Shown here in pieces: positions 32,651 through 43,583 of a stretch of DNA of 64,000 nucleotides. Where the stretch lies: contig VFZL01000009.1 of assembly GCA_016871175.1 (NCBI GenBank), positions 62,001 through 126,000 on the forward strand. The letters are read 5' to 3'. The stretch is from Acidimicrobiia bacterium. Lineage in GTDB: Bacteria > Acidobacteriota > Vicinamibacteria > Vicinamibacterales > CAVVIG01. The first letter of the stretch is position 1. Each line of letters starts with the position of its first letter. The notes under the pieces are model-generated. The model made no database searches. It worked only from the letters and a program-made list of their open reading frames with translations, and was not told where the DNA came from. A program made the position numbers and the translations under genes.

Positions 32651-34409
32651 GGGCCTCGTTCTGCCCGGCGATGGGCAGCAGCAGGTGCGCGTTCTCGTGT
32701 GCGCGCTTCGGCGGCAGCGTCCACTCGGCTCGGAGCGCCTTGTCGAACTCGGAGCGGTAGAACGCTGACTTCAAGCCACCGTCGATGATGTCCCACGGAA
32801 GGCAGGTGTCCGCGCTTCGGTCGCGGAAGATGAAGGCGTCTGTGTCGAGGTCGGCGTCCGCGACCGCCGCTCGCCAGTTCTGACCGTTGCGCTCAACGAC
32901 TTCAATGACGCGAGCGACGCGTCGGTCGCCAAGTGAAAGGAGAGCCTGATAGTACGAGTGTCGCTCCGACTTGATGTTGAAGTACACGTTGTCAAGATCC
33001 GCCATGAGACTGCGCAGACGCTTGATCTTGCGTTCGGTCGACGACGGGTCTTCCATCGGCATCCACTGGTACGCGGTGCCCGGCTTCGGCACCAGCGGGT
33101 TCACGCTCCCGACGATTCGGCCGAGGTGTCCGCGCCGCTTGGCGTGCTTCACCATACGGTCGCGCAGCGCGACGGTCAAGTCTCGCATGGCGACCAGGTC
33201 GTCGTCTGTTTCAGTGGGGAGGCCGATCATGAAGTAGAGTTTCAGGTTCTCGAATCCGGAGGCGAAGATGAGCTCGGCGCGATCGAGTATCTCCTCGTTC
33301 GTCACCGTCTTGTTGATGACGCGCCGCAACCGGTCCGATCCGGTCTCGGGCGCGATGGTGACGCTCCGCTCACCGCTGGCTTGCAGCACGGAGAGGATCG
33401 TCTCGGTGAGGTCGTCGAGACGAAGAGAAGCCGGGCTGATTGAATAGCCCATCTCGTAAAGGCGTCGCAAGATGCGCTCGATGTCCGGGTGGTCGCAGAG
33501 CGCGATCGACACCAGGCCGACACGACTGGCGTGCGATCGCGCGGCCTGTGCGAGCGCGAGAATGCGCTCGGTCGGAAACGCGCGGACCGGGAGGTAGTTG
33601 TAGCCGGCCCAGCAGAAGCGACACAGGTTCGCACAGCCGCGGACGACCTCCACGAGAAGCCGCGATCCAAACTCGGTTTCGGGCGTGAAGATTGTCGTCG
33701 CGGGCGGATCGAGCGCGTCGGTGACTTTGACCGCCGCCTTTCGGACCGGCACAGGAGCGCCGCGTCCGCCGACCGGGGTCCAGCCGATCAGCCGACCGTG
33801 CTCGTCGGAGCTGGGCTCGTAGAACGACGGGACGTAGAATCCGCGCTCCGACGAAAGCCGTTCGAGCAAGCTCTGGCGGTCTGGGGCTTCGCGAAGGGCG
33901 CGGACGAGAGCCGGGATCAGCGCTTCGCCCTCGCCTGCCGCGACGACGTCCGCGAAGGGGGCGAGCGGCTCGGGGTTGACGAACGTGACGGCACCGCCGA
34001 TGACGACGAGCGGGTCACGCGGGGATCGCTCCGCGGCCCTCGCCTGCAGGCCCGCCATGCGGAGCAGGGTGAGCACGTTGACGTAGTCCCACTCGAACGA
34101 GACGGAGAAGGCGACGACGTCGAAGTCCCCGACCGGCGTTCCTGACTCGACGGTCACAATCGGTGTGCGCGAGGCTCGCAGCTGCGCGAGTTCCTGCTTG
34201 GGCGGCAGGAAGAATCGTTCGCACACCAGGTCCGCCTCGGCGTTGAGAAGTCGGTAAATGGTCTGGAAACCGAGGTTGGACATGCCAACCCAGTAGGTGT
34301 TGGGAAACGCCAGGGCCACACGCACACAGTCCGCGTGTGGCTTCAGGGTGTAGCCGACTTCTTTGGCGAGGATGGACCGTGCGCGTTCGCGCTGTTGCCA
34401 AATGCTCAC
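32598..34409 (-). CDS. B12-binding-type radical SAM protein (TIGR03960-like)
   Basis: CANLCRFCWAGYNY radical SAM motif, SPASLRLDDLTETILSVLQASGERSVTIAPETGSDRLRRVINK; GTG start proposed. Confidence 0.88.
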   Translation of the reverse strand: MSIWQQRERARSILAKEVGYTLKPHADCVRVALAFPNTYWVGMSNLGFQTIYRLLNAEADLVCERFFLPPKQELAQLRASRTPIVTVESGTPVGDFDVVAFSVSFEWDYVNVLTLLRMAGLQARAAERSPRDPLVVIGGAVTFVNPEPLAPFADVVAAGEGEALIPALVRALREAPDRQSLLERLSSERGFYVPSFYEPSSDEHGRLIGWTPVGGRGAPVPVRKAAVKVTDALDPPATTIFTPETEFGSRLLVEVVRGCANLCRFCWAGYNYLPVRAFPTERILALAQAARSHASRVGLVSIALCDHPDIERILRRLYEMGYSISPASLRLDDLTETILSVLQASGERSVTIAPETGSDRLRRVINKTVTNEEILDRAELIFASGFENLKLYFMIGLPTETDDDLVAMRDLTVALRDRMVKHAKRRGHLGRIVGSVNPLVPKPGTAYQWMPMEDPSSTERKIKRLRSLMADLDNVYFNIKSERHSYYQALLSLGDRRVARVIEVVERNGQNWRAAVADADLDTDAFIFRDRSADTCLPWDIIDGGLKSAFYRSEFDKALRAEWTLPPKRAHENAHLLLPIAGQNEAPSVSEPHAPQSHETPRG

Positions 34410-34620
34410 AAATACTCGAACGGCAGGCGGCCGTGACCGGCCCACAGTCGCAGGCCTTACCGCGACCCGAGCGCGACGAAATTGGCACGAAGACGCTGAC
34501 GCTCTGGCGACGGCGCTCGGGAATTCCGTGGGTGTATCTAGTGTATCACCGGCGACCCCCGGCGACGGGCGCAGCTGAGCCGCCCGCGGTCGAGGGACAC
34601 CTCCGTGCCGCCACCCGCGA

Positions 34621-35931
34621 TCAGCTCTCCTGGCGCCGCAGAAACGCTGGAACGTCGAAGTTCGAGGGCGGGTCGCCGGCGTCACCCAGGTCGCCGGGGC
34701 CGCTCGAAAGGGACGACAGGCCAGCGCCCACGGCCGTCGGCAGCTCGAACAAGGGCTTCCGCGCGCCCGGCATTCGGAAGGCGGCAGATGATCGGTCGAC
34801 GGTGAGGGAGGGCGGGCCAGGCAGCGGCGCGGGCTCCGCGCGCAGACGCGCCACGTCAGCGTAATGGCTCATGTCCACCGGGGTCTCCGCGTTGGCGTTG
34901 GGTCGAATCCCGTCCGAGTTGACCGCACCGAACCCTGTCGCGATCACCGTGATCTTCACCTTGCCCTTGAGCGCCGGGTCCACGACCGCGCCAAAGATGA
35001 TGTTGGCGTCTTCGTCGGCGGCCTCCTGGACGATCGTGGAGGCGGAGCTCACCTCGATGAGCGAGAGGTCCGGACCACCCGTGATATTGATGATCACGCC
35101 TCGTGCCCCGTTGACGTTGGCGCCTTCCAAGAGCGGACTGGAGATCGCCCGGCGGGCGGCTTCGATCGCGCGATCGCCCCCCTCCGACACACCGGTGCCC
35201 ATCATGGCGAAGCCCATGCCGGACATGATGGTTTTGACGTCGGCAAAGTCGAGGTTGATGAGGCCCGGCACCAGGATCAGATCCGAGATCCCCTGAATGG
35301 CCTGCCGCAGCACATCGTCGGCCGTGCTGAACGCATCGGTCAGCGAGGTGGTCTGGTCGATGATCGAGAGCAGCCGTTCGTTCGGAATCGTGATGATGGT
35401 GTCGACACAGTCACGCAGCGCATCCAGGCCGCGCTCGGCCTGCAGCATGCGCTTCCGGCCTTCGAACTTGAACGGCTTGGTCACCACGGCCACGGTCAAG
35501 GCGCCGAGCTCGCTGGCCAGGCTCGCGATGACGGGAGCGGCACCGGTCCCGGTCCCGCCGCCAAGCCCGGTGGTGACGAAGATCATGTCGGCTCCATCAA
35601 GCGCCTGGATGATCTTGTCGGTGTCTTCGAGGGCAGCCGAGCGGCCGACGTTCGGGTCGGCACCAGCGCCCAACCCTTTCGTCAGCTTCGATCCGATCTG
35701 AAGTCTCACCGACGCAGCGTTGTTGCGCAACGCCTGCACGTCCGTGTTGGCGACGATGAACTCGACGCCGTCGAGGCCTTGTCGCGCCATCCGATTCACG
35801 GCGTTGCCGCCGCCGCCTCCCACCCCAATCACCTTGATGCGGGCGCCCACGTTGATTTCTTCTTCGAGTCGCAACCGGAATTGCGAATCCTGAAGCGTGT
35901 TGGAGTCAACTGGGCGATCAACGTCGGACAT
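34621..35931 (-). CDS. ftsZ: Cell division protein FtsZ
   Basis: [39 protein letters not shown]. Confidence 0.98.
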   Translation of the reverse strand: MSDVDRPVDSNTLQDSQFRLRLEEEINVGARIKVIGVGGGGGNAVNRMARQGLDGVEFIVANTDVQALRNNAASVRLQIGSKLTKGLGAGADPNVGRSAALEDTDKIIQALDGADMIFVTTGLGGGTGTGAAPVIASLASELGALTVAVVTKPFKFEGRKRMLQAERGLDALRDCVDTIITIPNERLLSIIDQTTSLTDAFSTADDVLRQAIQGISDLILVPGLINLDFADVKTIMSGMGFAMMGTGVSEGGDRAIEAARRAISSPLLEGANVNGARGVIINITGGPDLSLIEVSSASTIVQEAADEDANIIFGAVVDPALKGKVKITVIATGFGAVNSDGIRPNANAETPVDMSHYADVARLRAEPAPLPGPPSLTVDRSSAAFRMPGARKPLFELPTAVGAGLSSLSSGPGDLGDAGDPPSNFDVPAFLRRQES

Positions 35932-35943
35932 CGTCTCTCCCCT

Positions 35944-35967
35944 GTGCGCGGGCCTTCGATCCCGCAC
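35944..35967. repeat. Inverted repeat/hairpin in the ftsA-ftsZ gap
   Basis: GTGCG(C)GGG-ccttcgat-CCCGCAC. Confidence 0.6.
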
Positions 35968-35972
35968 GTCAA

Positions 35973-35989
35973 GCAGGCTCACCGCCTGC
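35973..35989. repeat. Perfect 6-bp hairpin in the ftsA-ftsZ gap
   Basis: GCAGGC-TCACC-GCCTGC. Confidence 0.6.
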
Positions 35990-35996
35990 GGGTAGC

Positions 35997-37235
35997 TCAG
36001 AAGAACTCTTTGAAGAACGAGCGCAGCGCCACGGCCGCGCGCGCCAATGCTCCTTGTCCGATGGGCGCTCGGCCGAAGTCGCCCACCACGTTGCGATACG
36101 CGTACTGCACCAGACCCACGCCCGTCGCGAACGTCGGGCTGTTCACGTGATCGGCCAGTCCGCCGACGTCGCCGGGGCAGCCGCGTCGAATCGGTAGATC
36201 GAAGATTTGCTCGGCGATTTCCGGCATCCCATCCAGGATCGCACCGCCTCCGGTCAGCACGATGCCCGAGTTCAGGCTCTTCTCGTACCCCGCTCGCCGG
36301 ATCTCGTCCCACACCATGTGGAAGATCTCCTCCGCGCGGGGCTGCAGAATCTCCGACAAGATCCTTCGCGCCATCACGCGCGGCTTGCGGCCGCCAACGC
36401 TCGCCACCTCCATCGTCTCGTCTTCGTCGACGAGTGACGTCAGCACACAGCCGCACTTGCGCTTGACCTTCTCCGCGTCCGGTACGGGGGTTCGCAGCCC
36501 GACGGCGATGTCGTTCGTGAAGTGGTCGCCTCCGAGTTCCACCACCGCCGTGTGCCACAGACTCCCTCTTTCGTAGATCGCGATGTCCGTAGTCCCGCCG
36601 CCGATATCGACCAGCGCGACGCCTAGGTCCTTCTCGTCCTGCGTCAGCACCGCCTCGGAGGCCGCGAGCTGCTCGACCACCGTTTCCGCAACCTGCGCGC
36701 CAGCGCGATTGACGCAGGCCACGATGTTCTGCGTGGAGCTCTGGCTGCCGGTGACGATGTGTACGTTGACCTCCAGCCGCGTCCCCGTCATCCCGACCGG
36801 CGACGCAATACCATCCTGTTCATCGACCACGAAGTCCTGCGGCAGCACGTGGAGGATCTCCCGTCCGGTGGGGAGCGACACCGCCTTGGCCGCGTCGATC
36901 GCCCGCCGCACGTCCTCGCGCGTGATCTCCCTGTTCTTGCCTGCGACCGCAATCACGCCCCGACTGTTGAACCCTTTGATGTGCGGCCCGGACAACCCGA
37001 GGTGCACCGTATCGATCTCGACGCCGGCCATCAGCTCGGCTTCTTCGATCGCCTTCTTGATCGATTCGACGGCAGCCTCCAGGTTCACGACGACGCCGCG
37101 GCGAATGCCACGCGACTCGGCCACGCCCAAGCCCACGATGTCGAGCCCCTCGTGGTCCATGGTTTCGCCGACCACCGCCGCGACCTTGGAGGTGCCGACA
37201 TCGAGCCCGACCAGGTAGCGCTCCCTACGCCCCAA
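35997..37235 (-). CDS. ftsA: Cell division protein FtsA
   Basis: [65 protein letters not shown] start proposed. Confidence 0.95.
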   Translation of the reverse strand: MGRRERYLVGLDVGTSKVAAVVGETMDHEGLDIVGLGVAESRGIRRGVVVNLEAAVESIKKAIEEAELMAGVEIDTVHLGLSGPHIKGFNSRGVIAVAGKNREITREDVRRAIDAAKAVSLPTGREILHVLPQDFVVDEQDGIASPVGMTGTRLEVNVHIVTGSQSSTQNIVACVNRAGAQVAETVVEQLAASEAVLTQDEKDLGVALVDIGGGTTDIAIYERGSLWHTAVVELGGDHFTNDIAVGLRTPVPDAEKVKRKCGCVLTSLVDEDETMEVASVGGRKPRVMARRILSEILQPRAEEIFHMVWDEIRRAGYEKSLNSGIVLTGGGAILDGMPEIAEQIFDLPIRRGCPGDVGGLADHVNSPTFATGVGLVQYAYRNVVGDFGRAPIGQGALARAAVALRSFFKEFF

Positions 37236-37257
37236 CGTGCCTCCGTGCCCGCATTCC

Positions 37258-38307
37258 CTAACGCCTCGGCGCGTGCGGACGCTTGGCGCCTGCCCGCGTG
37301 CTCGCGATCGCAGCCCGCCGCCCGTGGGACAATTCCGTGGAATCGGACACTGTCTCCTGCTCCATACCCGGCGCGACCGCCAACGGGGCCCTGGAGACAA
37401 CGTTCGCTCGCGTCGGAAGGGGAGCCTCGGTCGTGGCGCTCGAGTGGCGCGCCCGTCCTGCGGCTCCCTGCGGCCGACTCACCCCCCCGCGTGCGGAGCG
37501 CACGGGTCCGACGAACACCCGGCTGCCGAACCGTAAGTCGACGTACTCGATATCCGGAACCGTCTCCCGCAGCCGATCGGCGAGCTGAAGATACGACTCC
37601 ACGCGCTGCTGGAACGACTCGTCGCCGAGATACAGCACGGCTGGGTCGCCCGTCAGGGTGACATGGGCGTTGTACGGGTCGGCGACGTCGATCTGCGACA
37701 CCCGCTTCGCGACGTCGGGATTGCTCCGCAGAGACGTCACCACGCGCGCCGCCAGCGCCGCACGCGGCTGGTCGGCCTGCACGCCCGGGCCGGGCTGCGA
37801 AACGGCGATGCCATCGACGAGCGGCAAATCGAAGCTCGCATACCTCGGTCCGAAGTGATCGATGATGATGCCCTGGTCATCCACGAGGAACAGCCGACCG
37901 TCGACGCGCGCGATGATGGCCGGCAGGCGTTCCGACACGACAATCTCCACCGTCGACGGTAGCGATCGACGCAACGCGGCGTCGCGGACCCACGGAGACT
38001 TGAGCAATCGCCCTCGCCACGCCTCGAGGTTGGTCCAGACCAGGTTCTGACCTTTGAGTCCCTCCACGGCTTCGAGCACCTTGGCACTTGGCACTCGCTC
38101 GTTGCCGGTGACTACGAGGCGATCGATCTGGAGCATTCGCGCGTGCATCACCACTTCGCTTCCTCGATAGGCCGCGAACGCGACGATCAGCAGCAGGAGG
38201 CCCGTGATGCCCGCGTACCGCAGCAGGACACGCCAGCGACGCCTGCGCCCGGGCTTGACGTGCGCGCGACGAAAGCGCCGATCGGCGGGAGCGGCGACCT
38301 GGCTCAT
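37258..38307 (-). CDS. ftsQ: Cell division protein FtsQ/DivIB (POTRA)
   Basis: TM segment, then IDRLVVTGNERVPSAKVLEAVEGLKGQNLVWTNLEAWRGRLLKSPWVRDAALRRSLPSTVEIVVSERLP; position in the dcw cluster. Confidence 0.92.
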   Translation of the reverse strand: MSQVAAPADRRFRRAHVKPGRRRRWRVLLRYAGITGLLLLIVAFAAYRGSEVVMHARMLQIDRLVVTGNERVPSAKVLEAVEGLKGQNLVWTNLEAWRGRLLKSPWVRDAALRRSLPSTVEIVVSERLPAIIARVDGRLFLVDDQGIIIDHFGPRYASFDLPLVDGIAVSQPGPGVQADQPRAALAARVVTSLRSNPDVAKRVSQIDVADPYNAHVTLTGDPAVLYLGDESFQQRVESYLQLADRLRETVPDIEYVDLRFGSRVFVGPVRSARGGVSRPQGAAGRARHSSATTEAPLPTRANVVSRAPLAVAPGMEQETVSDSTELSHGRRAAIASTRAGAKRPHAPRR

Positions 38308-39713
38308 GACGTTCCACCCAATGCGCGCATCAGTCGATCCGGGAGCGTGCCTATCGATCCGGCGCCCAGCGTGATCACCACGTCACCCTTGGTGGCGACT
38401 CTCGCCACCGCGTCTGGTACGTCGTCCAGGCGCGGCACGAAGTCCACGGGCACACCGATCGCCGAGCGAATCGTCGTCGCCAGCGTTTCGGCGCTGATCC
38501 CCGCGATCGGCTCCTCGCCGGCGGAATAGATGTCGGTGAGGATCACGCGGTCCGCGCCCCCAAACGCGAGGCCGAACTCACGAAGCAGCGCCTTCGTGCG
38601 ACTGTACCGGTGCGGTTGAAACACCACGAGGATCCGGCGTCGGAGATCCTGCGCCGCCGCTAGGACCGCGGCAATCTCCGTGGGGTGGTGGCCGTAATCG
38701 TCCACGACCAGGATGCCGTTTGGTTCACCTCGAACCTCGAAACGCCGTTCCGCGCCCTTGAACTCGTGCAGGCCAGAGGCGATCCGCTCGAACGGCACAT
38801 CGAGCTCCAGCCCAACCGCCACGGTCGCCAATGCGTTGAGCAGATTGTGCCGACCTGGTACCTGAAGCGCGATCTCGCCCAGCATCACCCCTGGCGCCGG
38901 CCGCCGTGCGCAGGCACGGCGATGCACACGCGCCGACACGGTCATCGGTCCGTGCGCACCCACGCTCACGTTGTCGGCGGTAATCTCGGCGTCCGGAGAC
39001 GACAGGCCGTAGGTAATGACACGCCGCGTCATTCGCGGAAGCGCCTCGGCCAGATGCGGATCGTCCGCGCAAGCGACCACCGCACCGTAGAAGGGCACTC
39101 TGTTCGCGAAATCCACGAAGGCCTGCTGCAACTCGGCGAAGCCGCCGTAGCTCTCGAGGTGCTCGTAGTCGATGTTGGTGATCACAGCCATCGTCGGCAA
39201 CAAGTGGAGAAACGACCGATCGCTTTCGTCCGCTTCAGCCACCATGACCTCACCCCGTCCGATCCGCGCGTTGCTGCCGAACGCACTCAATCGGCCGCCG
39301 ATGACCGCGGTTGGGTCGAGCCCTGCCCGTTCGAGCACGAACGCGATCATGGACGTCGTCGTCGTCTTGCCATGCGCCCCCGCCACCGCGACCGCATAGC
39401 GGAGGCGCATCAGCTCCGCAAGCATCTCGGCTCGCGGGATCACCGGCACACCGCGGCGCCGCGCTTCCACGACCTCGGCGTTCGACGGCTTCACTGCGGA
39501 AGACATCACCACCACGTCCGCCTCGCCAACGTGAGCCCCGTCATGTCCGACTCGGACCTTGATGCCCAGCATCTCGAGGCGGTCGGTCACCGCCGAGCGC
39601 CTCGCATCCGATCCGCTCACCATGTACCCGAGGTTGGCCAGCAGCTCGGCGATACCGCTCATGCCGATCCCGCCCACCCCGATGAAGTGCACGCGTCGAG
39701 TCTTGCCCAGCAC
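38304..39713 (-). CDS. murC: UDP-N-acetylmuramate--L-alanine ligase
   Basis: VHFIGVGGIGMSGIAELL, AGAHGKTTTTSM, VVDDYGHHPTEIAAVL; GTG start. Confidence 0.97.
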   Translation of the reverse strand: MLGKTRRVHFIGVGGIGMSGIAELLANLGYMVSGSDARRSAVTDRLEMLGIKVRVGHDGAHVGEADVVVMSSAVKPSNAEVVEARRRGVPVIPRAEMLAELMRLRYAVAVAGAHGKTTTTSMIAFVLERAGLDPTAVIGGRLSAFGSNARIGRGEVMVAEADESDRSFLHLLPTMAVITNIDYEHLESYGGFAELQQAFVDFANRVPFYGAVVACADDPHLAEALPRMTRRVITYGLSSPDAEITADNVSVGAHGPMTVSARVHRRACARRPAPGVMLGEIALQVPGRHNLLNALATVAVGLELDVPFERIASGLHEFKGAERRFEVRGEPNGILVVDDYGHHPTEIAAVLAAAQDLRRRILVVFQPHRYSRTKALLREFGLAFGGADRVILTDIYSAGEEPIAGISAETLATTIRSAIGVPVDFVPRLDDVPDAVARVATKGDVVITLGAGSIGTLPDRLMRALGGTS

Positions 39714-39724
39714 GGCCGTGTCCG

Positions 39725-40843
39725 TCAGCCAGCCAGCGCCAGGGCTCGATCGACGATGACGCGCGCCGCGTCCGGTTTCGCGAGCGACCGTGCCTCCCGC
39801 GACATCCGGTCTCGGCGAAGCACGTCCGCCGCCAGTGCCAGGATTCGAGCGGCCAGGTGCTCTCCCGTGGCCTCGTTTTGCAGCAACACGTCCGCCGCCC
39901 CTTCCGCGGCCAACGCTTCCGCGTTCTTCCGCTGGTGGTCGTCGGTGGCTGTCGGTAGCGGAATCAGAATCGACGGTTTGCCCGCGGCCGTCAGTTCCGC
40001 CAGCGTCGTCGCTCCGGCGCGACAGACGACCAGGTCCGCCGCATGCAGCCGCCGCCCCATGTCGAACAAGAACGGCTCGACCTCGGCCTGCAGGCCCGCC
40101 TGTTGATACGCCGTTCGGACCGATTCGAGGTCGCGCTCGCCAGTCTGATGTACGACGTGCGGGGCCGGTCGGGCCGCGGCCAGAGTCGGTGCGGCCTCGC
40201 TCATCGCGACGTTGATGGCGTGGGCACCTTGTGAACCGCCGAAGACCAGCACATGGAGACCGGCGCCTGCCGTCGCGACCGGCCTGACCTCCCCGCTCGA
40301 GTACAAGAACTCGGGTCTGACGGGATTGCCGCTGACGAACGCCCTGTCGCCAAAGAACGGTCGGCTGGCCTCGTACGTGACGGCCGCCGCTCGCACCACC
40401 GACGCCAGCAACCGGTTGGTCAGTCCGGGAACCGCGTTCTGTTCCAGCAGCATGGTTGGAATCCTGCGAAGCGCGGCCGCCATCACGACTGGCCCGGAGC
40501 TGTACCCACCGACACCGATGACCAGGTTCGGGCGACGGGCCGACAGCAGGCGCCACGCGTCGGCCAAGCCCAAGGGAATCAGCCACGCGCCACGCACCCG
40601 ATCCGCGAGCGACTTCCCCTTCAGGCCCCCGCTGCGAATGACGTCGAGCTCGAATCCTTCGCGCGGGAGCACGCGGGCCTCGATGCCGCGAGCCGTCCCC
40701 GCGAACGACACCAGCGCATCCGGCCGCCGACGCAGGAGCTCCCGCGCGACGGCGATGCCGGGATAGAGATGTCCCCCGGTGCCGCCGCCGGCAATCACAA
40801 GACGCAGTTGGTCGTTGGGCGTTGGGTGTGAGACGTTGGTCAC
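39725..40843 (-). CDS. murG: UDP-GlcNAc:lipid I N-acetylglucosaminyltransferase
   Basis: IAGGGTGGHLYPGIAVA, GVGGYSSGPVVMAA, GGSQGAHAIN, CRAGATTLAEL; GTG start proposed. Confidence 0.96.
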   Translation of the reverse strand: MTNVSHPTPNDQLRLVIAGGGTGGHLYPGIAVARELLRRRPDALVSFAGTARGIEARVLPREGFELDVIRSGGLKGKSLADRVRGAWLIPLGLADAWRLLSARRPNLVIGVGGYSSGPVVMAAALRRIPTMLLEQNAVPGLTNRLLASVVRAAAVTYEASRPFFGDRAFVSGNPVRPEFLYSSGEVRPVATAGAGLHVLVFGGSQGAHAINVAMSEAAPTLAAARPAPHVVHQTGERDLESVRTAYQQAGLQAEVEPFLFDMGRRLHAADLVVCRAGATTLAELTAAGKPSILIPLPTATDDHQRKNAEALAAEGAADVLLQNEATGEHLAARILALAADVLRRDRMSREARSLAKPDAARVIVDRALALAG

Positions 40844-40859
40844 GGTCGTGGGTCGTTTG

Positions 40860-41960
40860 TCACTCCTCCGTTGAGGCGTGTTGCGAGACATTGAGCAACA
40901 CGCCGATCGCCACCAGATTGATGAGCAATGAGGATCCACCCGAGCTGACGAGCGGCAAGGGAATGCCTTTGGTCGGCATCATGCTCAGCACGACGCTGAT
41001 ATTCACGAGCGCCTGGAGCGACACCATTGTCGTGATACCAAGGGCCACCAGCGAGCCAAACGCATCCGGCGCCTGTGCGGCGATCGTGAAGCCACGCCAC
41101 GCGACGACGCAGAAGCACACGAGCGTCAGGACGGTGCCGATCAGCCCGAGTTCCTCGCCAATCACGGCGTAGATGAAGTCCGTGTGGGGATAGGGCAGGT
41201 AGAAAAGTTTCTGCACCCCATGGGTCAGGCCCTTGCCAAACCGCCCGCCCGTGCCGACAGCCACCAGCGACTGGATGATCTGGAAGCCATCGCCCCGCGG
41301 ATCCGCCCACGGATCCCAAAAAGACATGAGGCGCCGGAAGCGGTACGGGGTCGACACGACGAGGAAGACGACCGCAGGGAGCGCGAGCGTCAACGTGCCA
41401 ATGAAGTAGGCGTAGTCCAGGCCGGCCGCGAACAGCATGACCGCGGCGATCAACGCGATCGTGAGCGCGGTGCCGAAATCCGGCTCGAGCAACACGAGGC
41501 CCACGATGGGCAGCAGGATCACGACGATCGGGAGGATTGCGTCGTTCACGTCATTGACCCGGTGCATCCGGCGCTCCAGGAACGAGGCCGCGAAGAACAC
41601 CACGCTCAGTTTCGCGAGCTCGGACGGCTGAATGCCGAGCCCTCCGACGGAGAACCACCGACGCGCGCTGTTGATCGGCGCGCTGAAGAGCACCGCGATC
41701 AAGGCGACGAAGACGATCGCCAGCGAGGACCAGACGAAGAGTGGTTGTCGGTACGTGCGATAGTCGACACGCATCACCAGCGCCAGGCTCCCCAGTCCGA
41801 GCGCTGCCAAGAGCACCTGCTTGCGCAGAAAGAGGTAGCTGTCGCCATACCGCATCCGGGCGAGCACCTCGGAGGCGCTGTAGACCATCAGCACACCGAG
41901 GAACAGGAGGATCACGGTGGTGATGAACAGCACCCAATCCGATTTCAGCTTGCGGGCCAC
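40860..41960 (-). CDS. ftsW: FtsW (SEDS) peptidoglycan polymerase
   Basis: RRWFSVGGLGIQPSELAKL, LLEPDFGTALTI, PLPLVSSGGSSLL. Confidence 0.95.
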   Translation of the reverse strand: MARKLKSDWVLFITTVILLFLGVLMVYSASEVLARMRYGDSYLFLRKQVLLAALGLGSLALVMRVDYRTYRQPLFVWSSLAIVFVALIAVLFSAPINSARRWFSVGGLGIQPSELAKLSVVFFAASFLERRMHRVNDVNDAILPIVVILLPIVGLVLLEPDFGTALTIALIAAVMLFAAGLDYAYFIGTLTLALPAVVFLVVSTPYRFRRLMSFWDPWADPRGDGFQIIQSLVAVGTGGRFGKGLTHGVQKLFYLPYPHTDFIYAVIGEELGLIGTVLTLVCFCVVAWRGFTIAAQAPDAFGSLVALGITTMVSLQALVNISVVLSMMPTKGIPLPLVSSGGSSLLINLVAIGVLLNVSQHASTEE

Positions 41961-42017
41961 GTCGCGTCCCTCTTCGCCCTTTCCTCTACCATTGGCGACT
42001 GTCGCCGATGGTCTCAG

Positions 42018-42144
42018 GCTGAGCGGTCAACAGTCGCCAGCCGGTCCCGGATGGAGGCACCGGCTTCACAGGCCGGGGCAGCCTGCGTTCCCAGCAGCCA
42101 GTCCCGCATCGCGTGGACCTGCTGGCGACTGTTCACCGCTCAGC
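42018..42144. repeat. Imperfect 30-bp inverted repeat with nested hairpin between murD and ftsW
   Basis: Left GCTGAGCGGTCAACAGTCGCCAGCCGGTCC (42018-42047); reverse complement of the right arm (42115-42144) GCTGAGCGGTGAACAGTCGCCAGCAGGTCC; 28/30 match; inner CCGGC-N7-GCCGG. Confidence 0.9.
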
Positions 42145-42164
42145 ACTCGCCTTCTCTACCCCCT

Positions 42165-43583
42165 CTACTCCTGCCGTCGTCCGTGACGTTCCTCGTCGTT
42201 CGTGCGACCGACGACCCGCGCGACCTCGGCCTTGAACTGCTGGCCGCGCTCTGCGTAGTCGCGAAACATGTCGAAGCTGGCGCACGCGGGCGCCAACAAC
42301 ACCACACCCTTCGGCCGCGCCAAGGCGAACGCAGCGTCGACGGCCGCACCGAGCGTCGACGCCCGATGCACGGGCACCACACCGCTCAGGGCGTCGGCCA
42401 CGAGATCGGCGGCTTCGCCGATGGTCACCACGGCTCTCGCCCGCTCCGCGAGCGGACCGCGCAACAGCCTGAGATCGCCGCCCTTGAATCGTCCCCCGAT
42501 GATCGGAATCAGATCGCGGTCGAAGCTCTCGATGGCGTGCAGCGCCGCATCGACATTCGTCGCCTTCGAATCATTGACGAAGCGGACGCCTTCGGCCTCG
42601 GCGACGAGCTCCATGGCGTGCTCGAGCCCACGAAACTCGTCGACGGCTGCCGTCATGGCGGCTGGCGACGCCCCGGCCAATCGACCCACGGTGGCCGCCG
42701 CCAGCACGTCGTCCACGAGATGAGACCCGAGGAGGTGCACAGCCGAGAGCGGCACGAGCGGTTCGGTACCACGTTCAGTGCGATAAACGACCCAGCCGCC
42801 CTCCACCGCGGTACCGGGACCGACGAGCTCGTGACGGCTGAAGCACCTGATGGCCGCGCGCCCAGTCCGTGCGAGCCTCAGGACCGTCGGGTCGTCCACG
42901 TTGATCACCGCCCAGTCGTCCCCGTTCTGGTTCTCGAAGATGCGACCCTTCGCGGCCGCGTACGCGTCGACACTCGGGTGTCGATCCAAGTGATCCGGCG
43001 AGAAGTTCAGCATCACAGCGATCCACGGGTGAAACGTCTGGATCTGCTCCAATTGGAAGCTGCTCGTCTCGACCACGTGAAGCGTGGCTGGTGTGGACCG
43101 TTCGATCTGTCCGCTGAGCGGTGCGCCAATGTTGCCGCCAACCGTGACGTCGAATCCGGCCGCATCCAGCATGCGTCCGGTGAGCGCGGTCGTCGTGGAC
43201 TTCCCTTTCGTGCCCGTGATCGCGATCACGCGACCCCGCAAGAAACGGAATGCGAACTCGATTTCGCCGAGCACCGGCACGCCCGCCGTGCGAGCAGCCT
43301 CGATCACCGGCAACGCAGGTGGGACGCCCGGACTGAGGACCACAAGATCCGCGTTGGCGAAGGTCTCCGGTCGATGGCCGCCGAGCTCGAGCTCGACACC
43401 CAACGACCGCAAGCGCTCGCTCGCCGCTTCGTCCGCCAGGTCTGCGCGCAGGTCGGACACGGTCACGCGAGCGCCACGACGCACCAGGAACTCCGCCGCC
43501 GCGATGCCACTGCGGGCCGCGCCGGCCACCGTCACGCGGCGGCCCTCCACGTCGAGTACGTGCGGATTCGAGCGTCCCATCAC
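42165..43583 (-). CDS. murD: UDP-N-acetylmuramoylalanine--D-glutamate ligase
   Basis: AITGTKGKSTTTALTGRML, NFSPDHLDRHPSVDAYAAAKGRIF, FVNDSKATN. Confidence 0.96.
   Translation of the reverse strand: MMGRSNPHVLDVEGRRVTVAGAARSGIAAAEFLVRRGARVTVSDLRADLADEAASERLRSLGVELELGGHRPETFANADLVVLSPGVPPALPVIEAARTAGVPVLGEIEFAFRFLRGRVIAITGTKGKSTTTALTGRMLDAAGFDVTVGGNIGAPLSGQIERSTPATLHVVETSSFQLEQIQTFHPWIAVMLNFSPDHLDRHPSVDAYAAAKGRIFENQNGDDWAVINVDDPTVLRLARTGRAAIRCFSRHELVGPGTAVEGGWVVYRTERGTEPLVPLSAVHLLGSHLVDDVLAAATVGRLAGASPAAMTAAVDEFRGLEHAMELVAEAEGVRFVNDSKATNVDAALHAIESFDRDLIPIIGGRFKGGDLRLLRGPLAERARAVVTIGEAADLVADALSGVVPVHRASTLGAAVDAAFALARPKGVVLLAPACASFDMFRDYAERGQQFKAEVARVVGRTNDEERHGRRQE

Noticed and set aside
34621-36558. 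645-aa ORF suggesting an extended FtsZ
   Set aside because: The N-terminal extension overlaps ftsA out of frame; homology starts at ATG 35931.
38304-40586. 760-aa ORF suggesting a MurG-MurC fusion
   Set aside because: The N-terminal extension is murG read in the wrong frame; MurC begins at a GTG near 39713.
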